The notes below the pieces were generated by a model. The model was not told the DNA's origin. It saw only the letters and a list, made by a program, of their open reading frames with translations, and did no database searches. 64,000 nucleotides of DNA from Agapanthus africanus. Its lineage: Eukaryota > Streptophyta > Magnoliopsida > Asparagales > Amaryllidaceae. The position numbers were made by a program, and so were the translations under genes. Position 1 is the first letter of the stretch. Each line of letters starts with the position of its first letter. The stretch covers positions 511,038,986-511,102,985 of the forward strand of contig JASDDO010000019.1 in NCBI GenBank assembly GCA_030015575.1, in the 5' to 3' direction. Below, in pieces: positions 1 to 12,586 of the stretch.

Positions 1-165
1 CACCATTTGAGAAACTACCGATCCTAGATCATTAATTCTCGACTATCTTGGCCAAGGATTCTGGTGATGGACACCCGTGCACTCTGCGACATCAACCCCC
101 AATACTGGGAGAGACAAATCCGTTGACAATCCGCTCACTGCCTCCATGTGGCTTGGGACTGTACC
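1..165 (-). mobile_element. Copia LTR, part of the 3' LTR of element E-F
   Basis: This stretch aligns with the middle of the other Copia LTRs of the window, for example around 49500-49670 and 54895-55060. Shared blocks include 'aacatcaaccccc', 'gggagagac' and 'gcctccatgtg'. It stops at 165 where the Tekay element begins and resumes at 11956 with the matching next base, so 1-165 and 11956-12571 are one LTR split by an insertion. The LTR continues to the left, outside the window. It is well diverged from the other copies, so it is probably old. Orientation is minus because the resumed part ends in a reversed polypurine tract at 12572. Confidence 0.85.
161..165. repeat. Target-site duplication (left) of the Tekay element
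   Basis: GTACC directly precedes the LTR start TGTCACG. The same five bases follow the other LTR at 11951-11955. Other LTR copies read 'gggactgtacccaaa' without interruption, which confirms the duplication. Confidence 0.95.
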
Positions 166-3100
166 TGTCACGACCCGTAGGGTACGGAACGTGACTGGCA
201 CTTAAGTTTACGAAACGTCTAAAGGCGTCCGTAAAATAAGTAAGCCAAAGCCCAGAAAACAAAACCAATTAAGCAAAAGAGTGAAGAAAACCCAAACATT
301 TGAAAGCAAGTTTATCAAATAAGTCATGTAAAACCCTTTTTAAAAACAATACTAATTTTTCCGAAAATTTCGGCAGAGTCTCCTTTGTAAATACTGGCCC
401 CCAAAATGCGTACAACAAAAATATGCATGAATCCAACACAATAGGGCATCCCCAAGCGGGAGCTAGCTCTTCGCCACAAGGCGGTCACAAATCCCACGCA
501 ATGTAAATGACAGCAAGCATAATAATCATAATAAAGCATAAGGAAGCATGAAAAAGTAGCATGTCGGCTCAAGTGAGCTCGACCCCCAAAATACAGCATA
601 AAATCCACAAACCTCACAGTCTCATCTCTAGGTCAATATACAATAATCTGGTAGAAACAGTAGATGGAGTACACTAGATGCAAAGAATATACAAGGTGGT
701 ACAAAAATATTAACATAACCCACCCATGAGCAAATCTCGAGTCCAGGCAAAAGAGGCAAAAGAAGCAAGCGCACCCGCCGCTACTGAACTGACGGAGCGG
801 ACCTGCAACAGGCTATGGCACAACGGGGGTGAGTTGCCAACTCGTGAGTAATAAATAACATTTACACAGGCTATCGAATGCATGCACACAAGCATCCTAG
901 CATCTATATACAGGTAAGGCAGGACATAATGGCGAGTATGTATGCAATATGGATATACTAGCAGGTGTGTATACAACATCAGTGTACGAATATGTATGCA
1001 ACATGAATATCTGAGGTCTCAATAGGTTTATATATAAAAATATTTTATCAGATGTTGTTTTTGAAACTCTTTTAGAATGCCAGCAAATGTCAATGAATCG
1101 ACGAAAACCGGTGTCCAGCAACGACACCCCAAAAGCTGTCTCAAATCTCATAAATGTATCGCTGGCCTCAGCCGTCCGGCTGACCCATCTCAAATATCAA
1201 TATCTCATCATCTAGCGGCCACGGTCGGTATCCTCTGGATATCCGCCGTCCCAAACAGTCACCGGTAGGTAATCCGTCCCCTGCCAGGCTCAACGTCATC
1301 ACCACATTCCTCTTGCCCCGGGGTACCTTACCGGGCCCACCATGTACCCGTGCCGGTTCCTCCACTCCTCGACACGGATTTCCAAAGCCACAGCAAACTC
1401 ATGGTGGACGACACTTACATCATTAGAAAACCGCAATTTACATGTTTTAAAAATATCATAAGTTTGGAAATTTTGCGGCTTTCCCCCGAAATCCAGCAAT
1501 ATCATAAAATCTCAAGAAATCCTCATAAGTGCATATATCAGTGATAATGAATGCATATGATATCAATAATCAAGTTGCGATGTGTGATTAATGGATTAAG
1601 CATGAACAATTAATATGATGAAGTACATGCACATGAATAGCAATTCTACGGTTTCATTTTAAGGAATTAAAGGCAATAGCACCAGTTTAAGTATCAATTA
1701 GTAAAAGGTTTGAATTAAAGGTTATCTAGTGTGGTGGCATGGCAATTACCAGGGTGTGTGTGTAAACATGAATAGTGCTCGTGCTGCATATAAAAACCTG
1801 GTAATGGTGCATGTGTCCTACAATTGAGTTTGCGTATATGGGTATAACATATTGATCTAATTGCAGCAATTATCATGCCAGTAATATTATTCTAATGTCA
1901 CAAGTGGTTATCCAGTTTACTATTTTTCAGTTTACTAAATCTATCGGGCGACTTGCGCCATCCAAACGATCGTCCCCCGTAGATGTTAAATCTACTCACC
2001 GGGATCCCTAGCTAGCTGTGTCCAATCACCGCCTTTCCCTTTCGCGCCGCGTCTGACGTTTCCGCGACCGAACCTGGAATTTACATCATTACCAATTATA
2101 AGGTTACATATCAAGAACGACGCAAACCCCAACGAAACTACTAAAGTTCGCTAGCTAGGTACAACGTGCACAAAGTGCACGGAACACACGCGAAAATCGC
2201 AAAAACTGCCAAAAACGCCGATTTGGGTCACCCGGCAAAACTAAAACCCGACTACCCAAAAACCGCACTCACGCATCCTAAAAGTCGTAGGACAAGCCAT
2301 TACAATCATCAAGATATCAAAAATAGTCCATCACATAATTTATATAAAAATCTAGTAAGCATATACATTCCAAAAATCGGTGCAAAAATCGCCGATTTGC
2401 GACAAAACGACTACAATAAAGCATACTCACCCAAGCACACTACAAGCAATCCACACCCACTAATTACAACACATTAACCATGCTCCAAAACCTATATTCC
2501 ACAACCAAACCCTTTCTTGATTTTTATAAATAGCAATTGCAAATCAAAAACCATACTTGAAAAACTTAATTAACACTAATTTCAACCCCAATTAGCAAGT
2601 TCACCTCTTAGATTAAGGTTAGCAAAACATTAGATAGCAAATTAGGTTTAAATCAATTAAGTAATGCTTTCTAAAACTTAATCAACTCACTAATCAAGTT
2701 TCAAATATCAATTCCATACAAAAACCTTCTCTTGAAAATTTAAAACAACAATTTACAACTAAAATCAACTTCTAAAATTACCTAAATTAGCATAATTAAA
2801 GACTACATAACAAGGTAACCATATAGATTAGTTCACTAACAACTAGATTAACTAATAAACAACTTAATTAATTATCATGGCTTCAAAACCCTAATTTAAA
2901 CAAACTACTCTTTTAAACTAGATTAGAAATAAGCTAACTTTTAACACTAACCATACAATTAAAGGAATTTTTTAGCAAAAGAAAGCAACTTGATGAGAAT
3001 TATACCTCTTGATCAATGGATCAAGCAAGAGAATTTGCTCCAAGGAATGGCTTCCTAGCTCCAAGATTCAAGCAAGAATGGCTAAGGATAATAATAGCAT

Positions 3101-3866
3101 AAGAATTTTGTTTGGATTTTTGGAATTAATTCATGGATTTGATGTATTTTCTTGAAGGAAATTGAAGAAAAATGCAAAGAAAAGAGATGAGGAAGAGGGG
3201 TGCAGGTTTCGGCCAGGTAGGAGGTATGGGGGAGGGTGTGGGGTGAGTGGGAAGGTCAAGGGTCAAGTTCCAAAGTCAATGTATCATACTTTATCCAATA
3301 TATTTAAATTAATCCATAAACCAACAATTTAACTCAAGAAAGAAACCAAGAAGAGAGAGGCCAGAAATTTCTGGTCTCACACAAGGTGGGGCTGTCCTAG
3401 GGCTGAGGAAAAAGATAGAGGGGTTTTACAAAAGAAATTTTATGCAAAAAGGCCCCCTACAACTCAAAAATTGCAAGTTTTAGCCCAAAATTCAATAAAT
3501 TCGTTTCATAACATAAAAATTTGTTAAAAATCAAAATAAATTACTAAAAATTCATGTTATCACTAGATTATAATTATCATAATTTTAGAGATTAAAATTA
3601 GCCCGGAAAAATTTGTATTTATCGCTTATTTAATGTATTTTCTTACCGGCTTAAAATAATATTAAAAAATTGAAAAATAGGGAAAAAATTTTAAATGACC
3701 AAAATTTCATAATTAACTCATTAGTTACTAAAAAGAAGTATTACCTATCCATTTAAGGTATAATTAGCCCTAAACTGCAAAATAACAAGAAAGACGGTTT
3801 TCGGAAAAATACCGAATTTTCACCGAATTTCAGGAAAACACCAAAACGACTTTTCAAGACGCTACA
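166..3866 (-). repeat. Tekay 3' LTR (3701 bp)
   Basis: On the plus strand it begins TGTCACGACC and ends GACGCTACA, so it has TG...CA ends. It is nearly identical to 8249-11950. As the element runs on the minus strand, this left copy is the 3' LTR. Short ORFs inside it recur in both LTRs and do not look like genes. The half nearest the coding region (about 2500-3860) is AT-rich; a reversed TATA-like stretch lies near 2523-2533. Confidence 0.97.
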
Positions 3867-3880
3867 ATCTTCCCCCCTTA
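3867..3880 (-). other. Polypurine tract of the Tekay element
   Basis: Directly beside the 3' LTR the plus strand reads 'atcttcccccctta', which is the purine run TAAGGGGGGAAGAT on the element strand. This is the expected primer position for plus-strand DNA synthesis. Confidence 0.9.
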
Positions 3881-5161
3881 AAGAAATTCGGTCCCCGAAT
3901 TTAAAAAAATATAACTACGCGTACCTTCAAAAAGATGGGGATACTTCTTCCTCATCTCGCCCTCGGTCTCCCAGGTAACCTCCTCGCTGCTCGGGCTACG
4001 CCAAAGGACCTTGACGGTTGGTATAATCTTCGACCTCAACTTCTTCACCTGCCGATCCAGGATGGCCACCGGCTGCTCTGCAAAGGAAAGGTCGCGCTCT
4101 AGCTGGACTGTCGGGTGCTGAATCGCATGCGAAGGGTCGTGAAGGTACTTGCGGAGCATCGAAACATGAAAAACGGGGTGATCATCGGGAAAGCTGGGAG
4201 GAAGAGCCAAACGATATGCAACAGCGCCAACACGCTCGAGGATCTCGAAGGGACCTACGAATCTAGGGCTAAGCTTCCCCTTTCGCCCAAAACGCATCAC
4301 GCCCTTCATCGGAGAGACTTTCAGAAAAACATGGTCGCCAACTGCGAACTCTAATCTGCGACGGCGTCTGTCTGCATAGGATTTCTGCCTGCTCTGAGCC
4401 GCTCTCATCCGGTCTCGGATCAACTGGATCTTCGATGTCGTCTCCTCAACAAGCTGCGGCCCCAAAATGCTGCTCTCGCTGAGCTCTGTCCAACTAACGG
4501 GCGATCTGCATCTCCTCCCATACAATGCCTCGAAAGGTGCCATCTGAATAGTATCCTGGAAGCTATTGTTGTAGGAGAACTCCACTAGAGGTAAATGACG
4601 ATCCCAGCTACCACCAAAGTCTAAAACGCACGCTCTGAGCATGTCCTCGAGAGTCTGAAAGGTCCGCTCTGACTGTCCGTCTGTCTGCGGATGAAACGCT
4701 GTGCTGAAGCTCAAACGAGTGCCTAAAGCCTCCTGAAGTCTCTGCCAAAGTCGGCTGGTGAACTGAGTGCCTCGATCTGACACGATACAAGTCGGTACGC
4801 CATGTAGTCGCACGATCTCGTCAATATAGAGCTGAGCATACTGAGCGAAGCTGAAAGTCGTCTTCACTGGAAGGAAGTGGGCCACTTTCGTCAATCTATC
4901 CACGATCACCCAGATAGAGTCGTACCCTCGACTGGTCCTGGGTAGACCCACAACGAAATCCATCGAAATCTGTTTCCATTTCCACTCTGGAATGGGTAAC
5001 GGCTGTAGCTCTCCTACGGGCCTCTGGTGCTCGGCCTTGACTTGCTGACAAGTCAGGCATCTCGAAACGAGCTCCGCAATGTCCCTCTTCATCCCGTCCC
5101 ACCAGCAGGTCTCTCTCATATCATGGTACATCTTGGTGGAACCGGGGTGGACACTATACAC
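3878..5161 (-). pseudogene. Tekay integrase with C-terminal chromodomain
   Basis: This 427-residue reading region holds the end of the zinc-binding HHCC domain (CLTCQQVKAEHQRP, about residue 38), the integrase core with ISMDFVVGLP, IVSDRGTQF and TDGQSERTFQ carrying the D, D and E catalytic residues (about 66-180), a GPFEILERVG segment, and a C-terminal chromodomain-like part (ILDRQVKKLRSK through VTWETE to YPHLF, about 365-412). Integrase inserts the cDNA. In chromoviruses the chromodomain is known to steer integration to marked chromatin. It is the last module before the polypurine tract, as usual for the clade. It is part of a fossil polyprotein. Confidence 0.92.
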
Positions 5162-5174
5162 TGATCGGTGTGCC

Positions 5175-6700
5175 TCCTCGAGAATGTCGTGCCGTAATCC
5201 ATCAGTATCTGGTACGCACAGTCTAGATCCATATCATAAAATCCCCTGATCGTCAACCATGAACTCGGAAAATCTGCCCTGTCCCATATGTGCCATGATC
5301 TCTGAGCCACGGTCGTCACTGCGCTGTGCCTCATATATACGGTCAAGCAACTGTGGGCGTGCACGAACATGCGCGAGCTGTCCCCCTATCTGAGTGAACT
5401 CGAACTCAACTCGGCTGTCGCATAACATCTGCCAATCTGCTGACGACTGCCTCTGAACTGCGCGCAAAAAGGATAGACTACCCCCGGGCCTCCTACTCAA
5501 CGCATCTGCCACCACATTTGCCTTGCCGGGGTGATATAAGATCTCGCAGTCGTAGTCTTTCACCAACTCCATCCAACGACGCTGTCTGAGGTTCAGGTCT
5601 CGCTGCTGAAATATGTACTTTAAGCTCTGGTGATCGGTGAATATCTGACACGACTCGCCGTATAGGTAATGTCGCTAAATCTTCAGTGCAAAGACCACTG
5701 CAGCCATCTCCAAATCATGAGTGGAGTAGTTCTGTTCATGCTTCTTCAACTGCCGAGAAGCATAAGCGATCACCCGGCCATGCTGCATCAATACGCATCC
5801 TAATCCCACTCGCGAAGCATCACAGTAGACAACAAATCCGCCTGATCCCGAAGGTAAAGATAATACCGGCGCCGTAGTCAAACAAGTCCGTAGCTGCTGA
5901 AAACTGCGCTCGCACTCCTCTGTCCAAACGAAAGGAACTCCCTTCCGGGTCAAACTGGTCAACGGTGCAGCTATACGGGAGAAGTCCTGAACAAAACGCC
6001 TGTAGTAGCCCGCCAAGCCTAGAAAACTACGGATCTCAGTAACCGATGTAGGTCGGGGCCACTGCTGAACGGCCTCAATCTTCTTCGGGTCCACACGAAT
6101 GCCGTCTCTCGTAACCACGTGACCCAAGAATCCGACGCTGTCCAGCCAGAATGCACACTTGGAGAACTTCGCGAACAGCTGGTGCTCCCTCAGAGTCTGT
6201 AACGTAATCCGCAAGTGCTGCTCGTGCTCCTCTCTACTCCGGGAGTACACCAGATATCGTCGATAAACACGATGATGAACAAGTCAAGATACGGCCTGAA
6301 TGTACGGTTCATCAAATCCATAAATGCTGCTGGGGCGTTGGTGAGTCCGAACGACATCACCAAAAACTCGTAGTGGCCATAGCGTGTACGGAAAGCTGTC
6401 CTCGGTATATCCTCCTGTCGAACTCGCAGCTGATGGTATCCTGATCGCAAGTCGATCCTCGAAAAATATACCCCGCACCCTGAAGCTGGTCGAACAAATC
6501 ATCAATGCGCGGCAACGGATATCTGTTCCGAACGGTAACTTTGTTCAGCTGGCGGTAGTCGATACATAAGCGCAAACTTCCATCCTTCTTCTTGACAAAC
6601 AGGACCGGAGCACCCCACGGAGAAACACTCGGTCGAATAAGCCCCTTGTCCAACAAATCCTGCAACTGATCCTTCAGCTCTCGAAGCTCTGCCGGGGCCA
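5175..6700 (-). pseudogene. Tekay reverse transcriptase and RNase H region
   Basis: Going leftwards on the minus strand, RT motifs appear ([27 protein letters not shown], the catalytic block VFIDDI, then [15 protein letters not shown]). RNase H motifs follow ([31 protein letters not shown]) and then the linker to integrase ([16 protein letters not shown]). These are the standard Ty3/gypsy domains in the usual order protease-RT-RNase H-integrase. The region is broken, and I give it only as a block. Confidence 0.9.
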
Positions 6701-8114
6701 TCCGAGAAGGCGGTATAGAAATAGGCCCCGAACCGGGAATCAAATCAATGCCGAACTCAACATTGCGCTCAGGCGGTAGCCCAGGTAGCTCATCAGGGAA
6801 AACATCAGGGAACTCACAAACTACCGGGACCCGGTCCAACGGAACCTCTGCAGCTCGAGTAACACAAACAAACGCTAAGAATCCCTGACATCCCTTCCGC
6901 AAGAGCTGACCAGCGCAAAGAGACGAAATTAAGCTGGGAAGGGCGACACTGCGGTCTCCCTGAATAACAAGGACTGGCTCTCCCGGAAAGCTAAATCTGA
7001 CTGCCTTCTCACGGCAGTCCACCGAAGCATAACAAGTGGCTAGCCAATCCATGCCCAGAAGCACATCAAAGTCCAACATATCGAGGAGTATCAAATCAAC
7101 TGATGAATCCCTCTCCCCGATACGAACGGAACACAAACGAAATACAAACCGAGCGACAAACGACTCGCCTACCGGAGTAACAACAACAAGCGGCTGATCC
7201 AACGACGATGACACACGGCCCAACATCGGTGCAAAGTGTGTAGAGACGTACGAATGTGTGGAACCTGGGTCGAATAATACCCGCGCGTCGAAAGAACAAA
7301 CTGGCAAAGTACCTGTCACAACGGCATTGGATGCCTGCGCATCCTGCGGTGTCAAAGCAAATACTCGGGCCTGTCCTCCACCGATAGCGGGCGGACCTCG
7401 ACCTCGGCCTCTGCCTCCTCGTCCTCTTTGAACAGGACCGCCACGTCCTCGGCCTCTCGGTGCACCTAACTGGCGTGGAGCATCGCCTGGGGTAGAAAGT
7501 AGGGCTCTCTGAGGAGGGGGTGGTGATGGTGGTAGGGTCACATGCGGAACTGTCGCTGCTCCCTGTCGTCTCACCGGACAGTCTCTGATACGATGATGCA
7601 GGCTACCACACCAAAAACATCCTAACCATGGCTGCTGACCATATGGGTGAAGGCGATATAACTGTCCCCTAAAGAATCCACCACAGCCTCTGCGAACCCT
7701 CCTAGGTGCTAACATATCAGTGCGAATCCGACTCGGTCTCGAAACGACTGCAGGGGGAGTAATATCCGATCTCTGTGCTCGATTGACCTCTACTAACGAT
7801 TCCACCATCTGTCGTAACTCCTGCATGCCTCCCATCATCTGTCGCAGCTCCTCCATACCGGACTCAAGCCTATCCATGCGACCTGGGGAATGCGGATCAG
7901 TCTGTCCCTGCGGCGTAGGCATACCACCCTGCTCAGTCCTAGTCTCGGACGAGCCAGCTCGAATCTCGTCTCTGACGGCAGCCCTCTGTGCCCTCGTAGC
8001 CTTCGGCGGCATAGTGGCTGGTACAGGAAAAGGATAATAAGGACAGTGCAATAGGATCATAGGATACACGGAGTTGAAGAAGGAATTTTTCAAGCAAGTA
8101 TATCCTAAAGTCAC
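6700..8114 (-). pseudogene. Tekay gag and aspartic protease region
   Basis: The reading region starts with a gag-like N-terminus ([20 protein letters not shown]) and a Met/Glu-rich helix. It continues with a CCHC zinc knuckle ([14 protein letters not shown]), an Arg/Gly-rich linker ([19 protein letters not shown]), and a retroviral-type aspartic protease with [10 protein letters not shown] and LLGMDWLA. In the element, gag packs the RNA and the protease cleaves the polyprotein. The upstream methionine in the AT-rich part before MPPKAT is unlikely to be the true start; MPPKAT fits the family better. It is part of a broken polyprotein. Confidence 0.88.
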
Positions 8115-8232
8115 TTAGGCGGAGTACCGTATCGTAAGTATGCCGCGGACATACGCACGCTACGTTACGCTGCTTAAGTCACTTACTCCATCTACCAAGG
8201 GTCATCCTACACTCACAAAGGTAAAACCTATC
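8115..8232 (-). other. Untranslated leader of the Tekay element
   Basis: About 120 bp lie between the gag start region and the primer-binding site. I see no ORF or repeat here. Confidence 0.7.
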
Positions 8233-8244
8233 GCTCTGATACCA
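8233..8244 (-). other. Primer-binding site of the Tekay element (initiator Met tRNA)
   Basis: The plus strand reads 'gctctgatacca', which is TGGTATCAGAGC on the element strand and complementary to the 3' end of initiator tRNA-Met. It lies four bases from the 5' LTR. Confidence 0.95.
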
Positions 8245-8248
8245 ACTT

Positions 8249-11200
8249 TGTCACGACCCGCAGGGTACGGAACGTGACTGGCACTTAAGTTTACGAAACG
8301 TCTAAAGGCGTCCGTAAAATAAGTAAGCCAAAGCCCAGAAAACAAAACCAATTAAGCAAAAGAGTGAAGAAAACCCAAACATTTGAAAGCAAGTTTATCA
8401 AATAAGTCATGTAAAACCCTTTTTAAAAACAATACTAATTTTTCCGAAAATTTCGGCAGAGTCTCCTTTGTAAATACTGGCCCCCAAAATGGGTACAACA
8501 AAAATATACATGAATCCAACACAATAGGGCATCCCCAAGCGGGAGCTAGCTCTTCGCCACAAGGCGGTCACAAATCCCACGCAATGTAAATGACAGCAAG
8601 CATAATAATCATAATAAAGCATAAGGAAGCATGAAAAAGTAGCATGTCGGCTCAAGTGAGCTCGACCCCCAAAATACAGCATAAAATCCACAAACCTCAC
8701 AGTCTCATCTCTAGGTCAATATACAATAATCTGGTAGAAACAGTAGATGGAGTACACTAGATGCAAAGAATATACAAGGTGGTACAAAAATATTAACATA
8801 ACCCACCCATGAGCAAATCTCGAGTCCAGGCAAAAGAGGCAAAAGAAGCAAGCGCACCCGCCGCTACTGAACTGACGGAGCGGACCTGCAACAGGCTATG
8901 GCACAACGGGGGTGAGTTGCCAACTCGTGAGTAATAAATAACATTTACACAGGCTATCGAATGCATGCACACAAGCATCCTAGCATCTATATACAGGTAA
9001 GGCAGGACATAATGGCGAGTATGTATGCAATATGGATATACTAGCAGGTGTGTATACAACATCAGTGTACGAATATGTATGCAACATGAATATCTGAGGT
9101 CTCAATAGGTTTATATATAAAAATATTTTATCAGATGTTGTTTTTGAAACTCTTTTAGAATGCCATCAAATGTCAATGAATCGACGAAAACCGGTGTCCA
9201 GCAACGACACCCCAAAAGCTGTCTCAAATCTCATAAATGTATCGCTGGCCTCAGCCGTCCGGCTGACCCATCTCAAATATCAATATCTCATCATCTAGCG
9301 GCCACGGTCGGTATCCTCTGGATATCCGCCGTCCCAAACAGTCACCGGTAGGTAATCCGTCCCCTGCCAGGCTCAACGTCATCACCACATTCCTTTTGCC
9401 CCGGGGTACCTTACCGGGCCCACCATGTACCCGTGCCGGTTCCTCCACTCCTCGACACGGATTTCCAAAGCCACAGCAAACTCATGGTGGACGACACTTA
9501 CATCACTAGAAAACCGCAATTTACATGTTTTAAAAATATCATAAGTTTGGAAATTTTGCGGCTTTCCCCCGAAATCCAGCAATATCATAAAATCTCAAGA
9601 AATCCTCATAAGTGCATATATCAGTGATAATGAATGCATATGATATCAATAATCAAGTTGCGATGTGTGATTAATGGATTAAGCATGAACAATTAATATG
9701 ATGAAGTACATGCACATGAATAGCAATTCTACGGTTTCATTTTAAGGAATTAAAGGCAATAGCACCAGTTTAAGTATCAATTAGTAAAAGGTTTAAATTA
9801 AAGGTTATCTAGTGTGGTGGCATGGCAATTACCAGGGTGTGTGTGTAAATATGAATAGTGCTCGTGCTGCATATAAAAACCTGGTAATGGTGCATGTGTC
9901 CTACAATTGAGTTTGCGTATATGGGTATAACATATTGATCTAATTGCAGCAATTATCATGCCAGTAATATTATTCTAATGTCACAAGTGGTTATCCAGTT
10001 TACTATTTTTCAGTTTACTAAATCTATCGGGCGACTTGCGCCATCCAAACGATCGTCTCCCGTAGATGTTAAATCTACTCACCGGGATCCCTGGCTAGCT
10101 GTGTCCAATCACCGCCTTTCCCTTTCGCGCCGCGTCTGACGTTTCCGCGACCGAACCTGGAATTTACATCATTACCAATTATAAGGTTACATATCAAGAA
10201 CGACGCAAACCCCAACGAAACTACTAAAGTTCGCTAGCTAGGTACAACGTGCACAAAGTGCACGGAACACACGCGAAAATCGCAAAAACTGCCAAAAACG
10301 CCGATTTGGGTCACCCGGCAAAACTAAAACCCGACTACCCAAAAACCGCACTCACGCATCCTAAAAGTCGTAGGACAAGCCATTACAATCATCAAGATAT
10401 CAAAAATAGTCCATCACATAATTTATATAAAAATCTAGTAAGCATATACATTCCAAAAATCGGTGCAAAAATCGCCGATTTGCGACAAAACGACTACAAT
10501 AAAGCATACTCACCCAAGCACACTACAAGCAATCCACACCCACTAATTACAACACATTAACCATGCTCCAAAACCTATATTCCACAACCAAACCCTTTCT
10601 TGATTTTTATAAATAGCAATTGCAAATCAAAAACCATACTTGAAAAACTTAATTAACACTAATTTCAACCCCAATTAGCAAGTTCACCTCTTAGATTAAG
10701 GTTAGCAAAACACTAGATAGCAAATTAGGTTTAAATCAATTAAGTAATGCTTTCTAAAACTTAATCAACTCACTAATCAAGTTTCAAATATCAATTCCAT
10801 ACAAAAACCTTCTCTTGAAAATTTAAAACAACAATTTACAACTAAAATCAACTTCTAAAATTACCTAAATTAGCATAATTAAAGACTACATAACAAGGTA
10901 ACCATATAGATTAGTTCACTAACAACTAGATTAACTAATAAACAACTTAATTAATTATCATGGCTTCAAAACCCTAATTTAAACAAACTACTCTTTTAAA
11001 CTAGATTAGAAATAAGCTAACTTTTAACACTAACCATACAATTAAAGGAATTTTTTAGCAAAAGAAAGCAACTTGATGAGAATTATACCTCTTGATCAAT
11101 GGATCAAGCAAGAGAATTTGCTCCAAGGAATGGCTTCCTAGCTCCAAGATTCAAGCAAGAATGGCTAAGGATAATAATAGCATAAGGATTTTGTTTGGAT

Positions 11201-11950
11201 TTTTGGAATTAATTCATGGATTTGATGTATTTTCTTGAAGGAAATTGAAGAAAAATGCAAAGAAAAGAGATGAGGAAGAGGGGTGCAGGTTTCGGCCAGG
11301 TAGGAGGTATGGGGGAGGGTGTGGGGTGAGTGGGAAGGTCAAGGGTCAAGTTCCAAAGTCAATGTATCATACTTTATCCAATATATTTAAATTAATCCAT
11401 AAACCAACAATTTAACTCAAGAAAGAAACCAAGAAGAGAGAGGCCAGAAATTTCTGGTCTCACACAAGGTGGGGCTGTCCTAGGGCTGAGGAAAAAGATA
11501 GAGGGGTTTTACAAAAGAAATTTTATGCAAAAAGGCCCCCTACAACTCAAAAATTGCAAGTTTTAGCCCAAAATTCAATAAATTCGTTTCATAACATAAA
11601 AATTTGTTAAAAATCAAAATAAATTACTAAAAATTCATGTTATCACTAGATTATAATTATCATAATTTTAGAGATTAAAATTAGCCCGGAAAAATTTGTA
11701 TTTATCGCTTATTTAATGTATTTTCTTACCGGCTTAAAATAATATTAAAAAATTGAAAAATAGGGAAAAATTTATAAATGACCAAAATTTCATAATTAAC
11801 TCATTAGTTACTAAAAACAAGTAATTACCTATCCATTTAAGGTATAATTAGCCCTAAACTGCAAAATAACAAGAAAGACGGTTTTCGGAAAAATACCGAA
11901 TTTTCACCGAATTTCAGGAAAACACCAAAACGACTTTTCAAGACGCTACA
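8249..11950 (-). repeat. Tekay 5' LTR (3702 bp)
   Basis: This is the near-identical partner of 166-3866, with the same TGTCACGACC start and GACGCTACA end. The primer-binding site on its left shows it is the 5' LTR of a minus-strand element. The few differences between the LTRs are mostly transitions, as expected for methylated repeat DNA. Confidence 0.97.
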
Positions 11951-11955
11951 GTACC
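11951..11955. repeat. Target-site duplication (right) of the Tekay element
   Basis: GTACC matches 161-165 and is followed by the continuation of the interrupted Copia LTR. Confidence 0.95.
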
Positions 11956-12571
11956 CAAATAAAACCTGTATGCACGACTCATTTTAGTTATGGTAGGGTT
12001 GTAATCAAATCATAGTAGGAACTCACAGGAGACAAATGACGATCTCAGGTCGATAGACTAACCTATACACATGTCACCCGGGAACAGCTATCTAACAATA
12101 GGTATAATACCAACTGGCATATTCCCAGCGAGTCCGTCCGGTGTACTCATAACCCAATGAGAACCTGTATACATCTTAGGTGAACCAAATAAAACAAATG
12201 GCTTATGAGACCGGCCACCGCCCCTCGTCGGGATCTTAATCTGTATACACTTGTTTACTCTTGGAGTATCGTTGCCCAGTCTCGAAACTCCCACGACTAG
12301 GGACACTTTAAGGATATGCTTATAGACCACCCAGCTCCCACGTATATGATCACCATCATACAGCTGGTAGTCAAGCATGAATCCTATAGGCTCTATCAAC
12401 ATGTAATAGTTATCTGAAATGTCACCTAAATCATGTACACGATGATAAATACAAACCAGATAGCATACTATCATCTCGAGTAAGACTGTTCTACCGGTAT
12501 AGGTACTCCCTCAATCATTACAATCACGTTCCTGCGATCCAATAATTGACTCGAAGGCACTATAGCCAACA
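11956..12571 (-). mobile_element. Copia LTR, end of the 3' LTR of element E-F
   Basis: This continues the LTR of 1-165 and aligns with 49665-50275. Shared blocks include 'taggtataataccaactgg', 'gagtccgtccggtgtac' and 'agcatactatcat'. It ends '...tagccaaca' next to a reversed polypurine tract. The terminal bases differ from the other LTRs (...ctaaca), so this belongs to a related but distinct Copia subfamily. Confidence 0.85.
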
Positions 12572-12586
12572 ATCTCCCACTTGCAC
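12572..12586 (-). other. Polypurine tract of Copia element E-F
   Basis: The plus strand reads 'atctcccacttgcac', which is GTGCAAGTGGGAGAT on the element strand. The same motif precedes the 3' LTR of element C at 30903-30913. Confidence 0.88.

Larger units (their letters stand above)
166..11950 (-). mobile_element. Ty3/gypsy chromovirus, Tekay (Del) type, complete with both LTRs, coding part broken
   Basis: An 11.8-kb element lies on the minus strand with two 3.7-kb LTRs, a primer-binding site, a polypurine tract and a GTACC target-site duplication. Internal parts in minus-strand order are leader, gag with zinc knuckle, protease, RT, RNase H, integrase and chromodomain. Long LTRs and a chromodomain after integrase point to the Tekay/Del clade. 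By eye I count about 14 substitutions and one or two small indels between the LTRs. At an assumed 1.3e-8 substitutions per site per year, roughly 0.4 percent divergence means about 0.15 million years. The coding part carries about four breaks, so the copy is not autonomous. It inserted into the 3' LTR of Copia element E-F. Confidence 0.95.

Noticed and set aside
300-506. 68-residue ORF present twice (also at 8383)
   Set aside because: It lies inside both Tekay LTRs, has no domain and is duplicated only because the LTRs are.
2166-2477. 103-residue ORF present twice (also at 10249)
   Set aside because: It is in the AT-rich part of the LTRs, antisense to the element, low in complexity, with no protein family.
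3878-5161. Host chromodomain gene
   Set aside because: The chromodomain follows an integrase core and a polypurine tract, so it is the element's own module.
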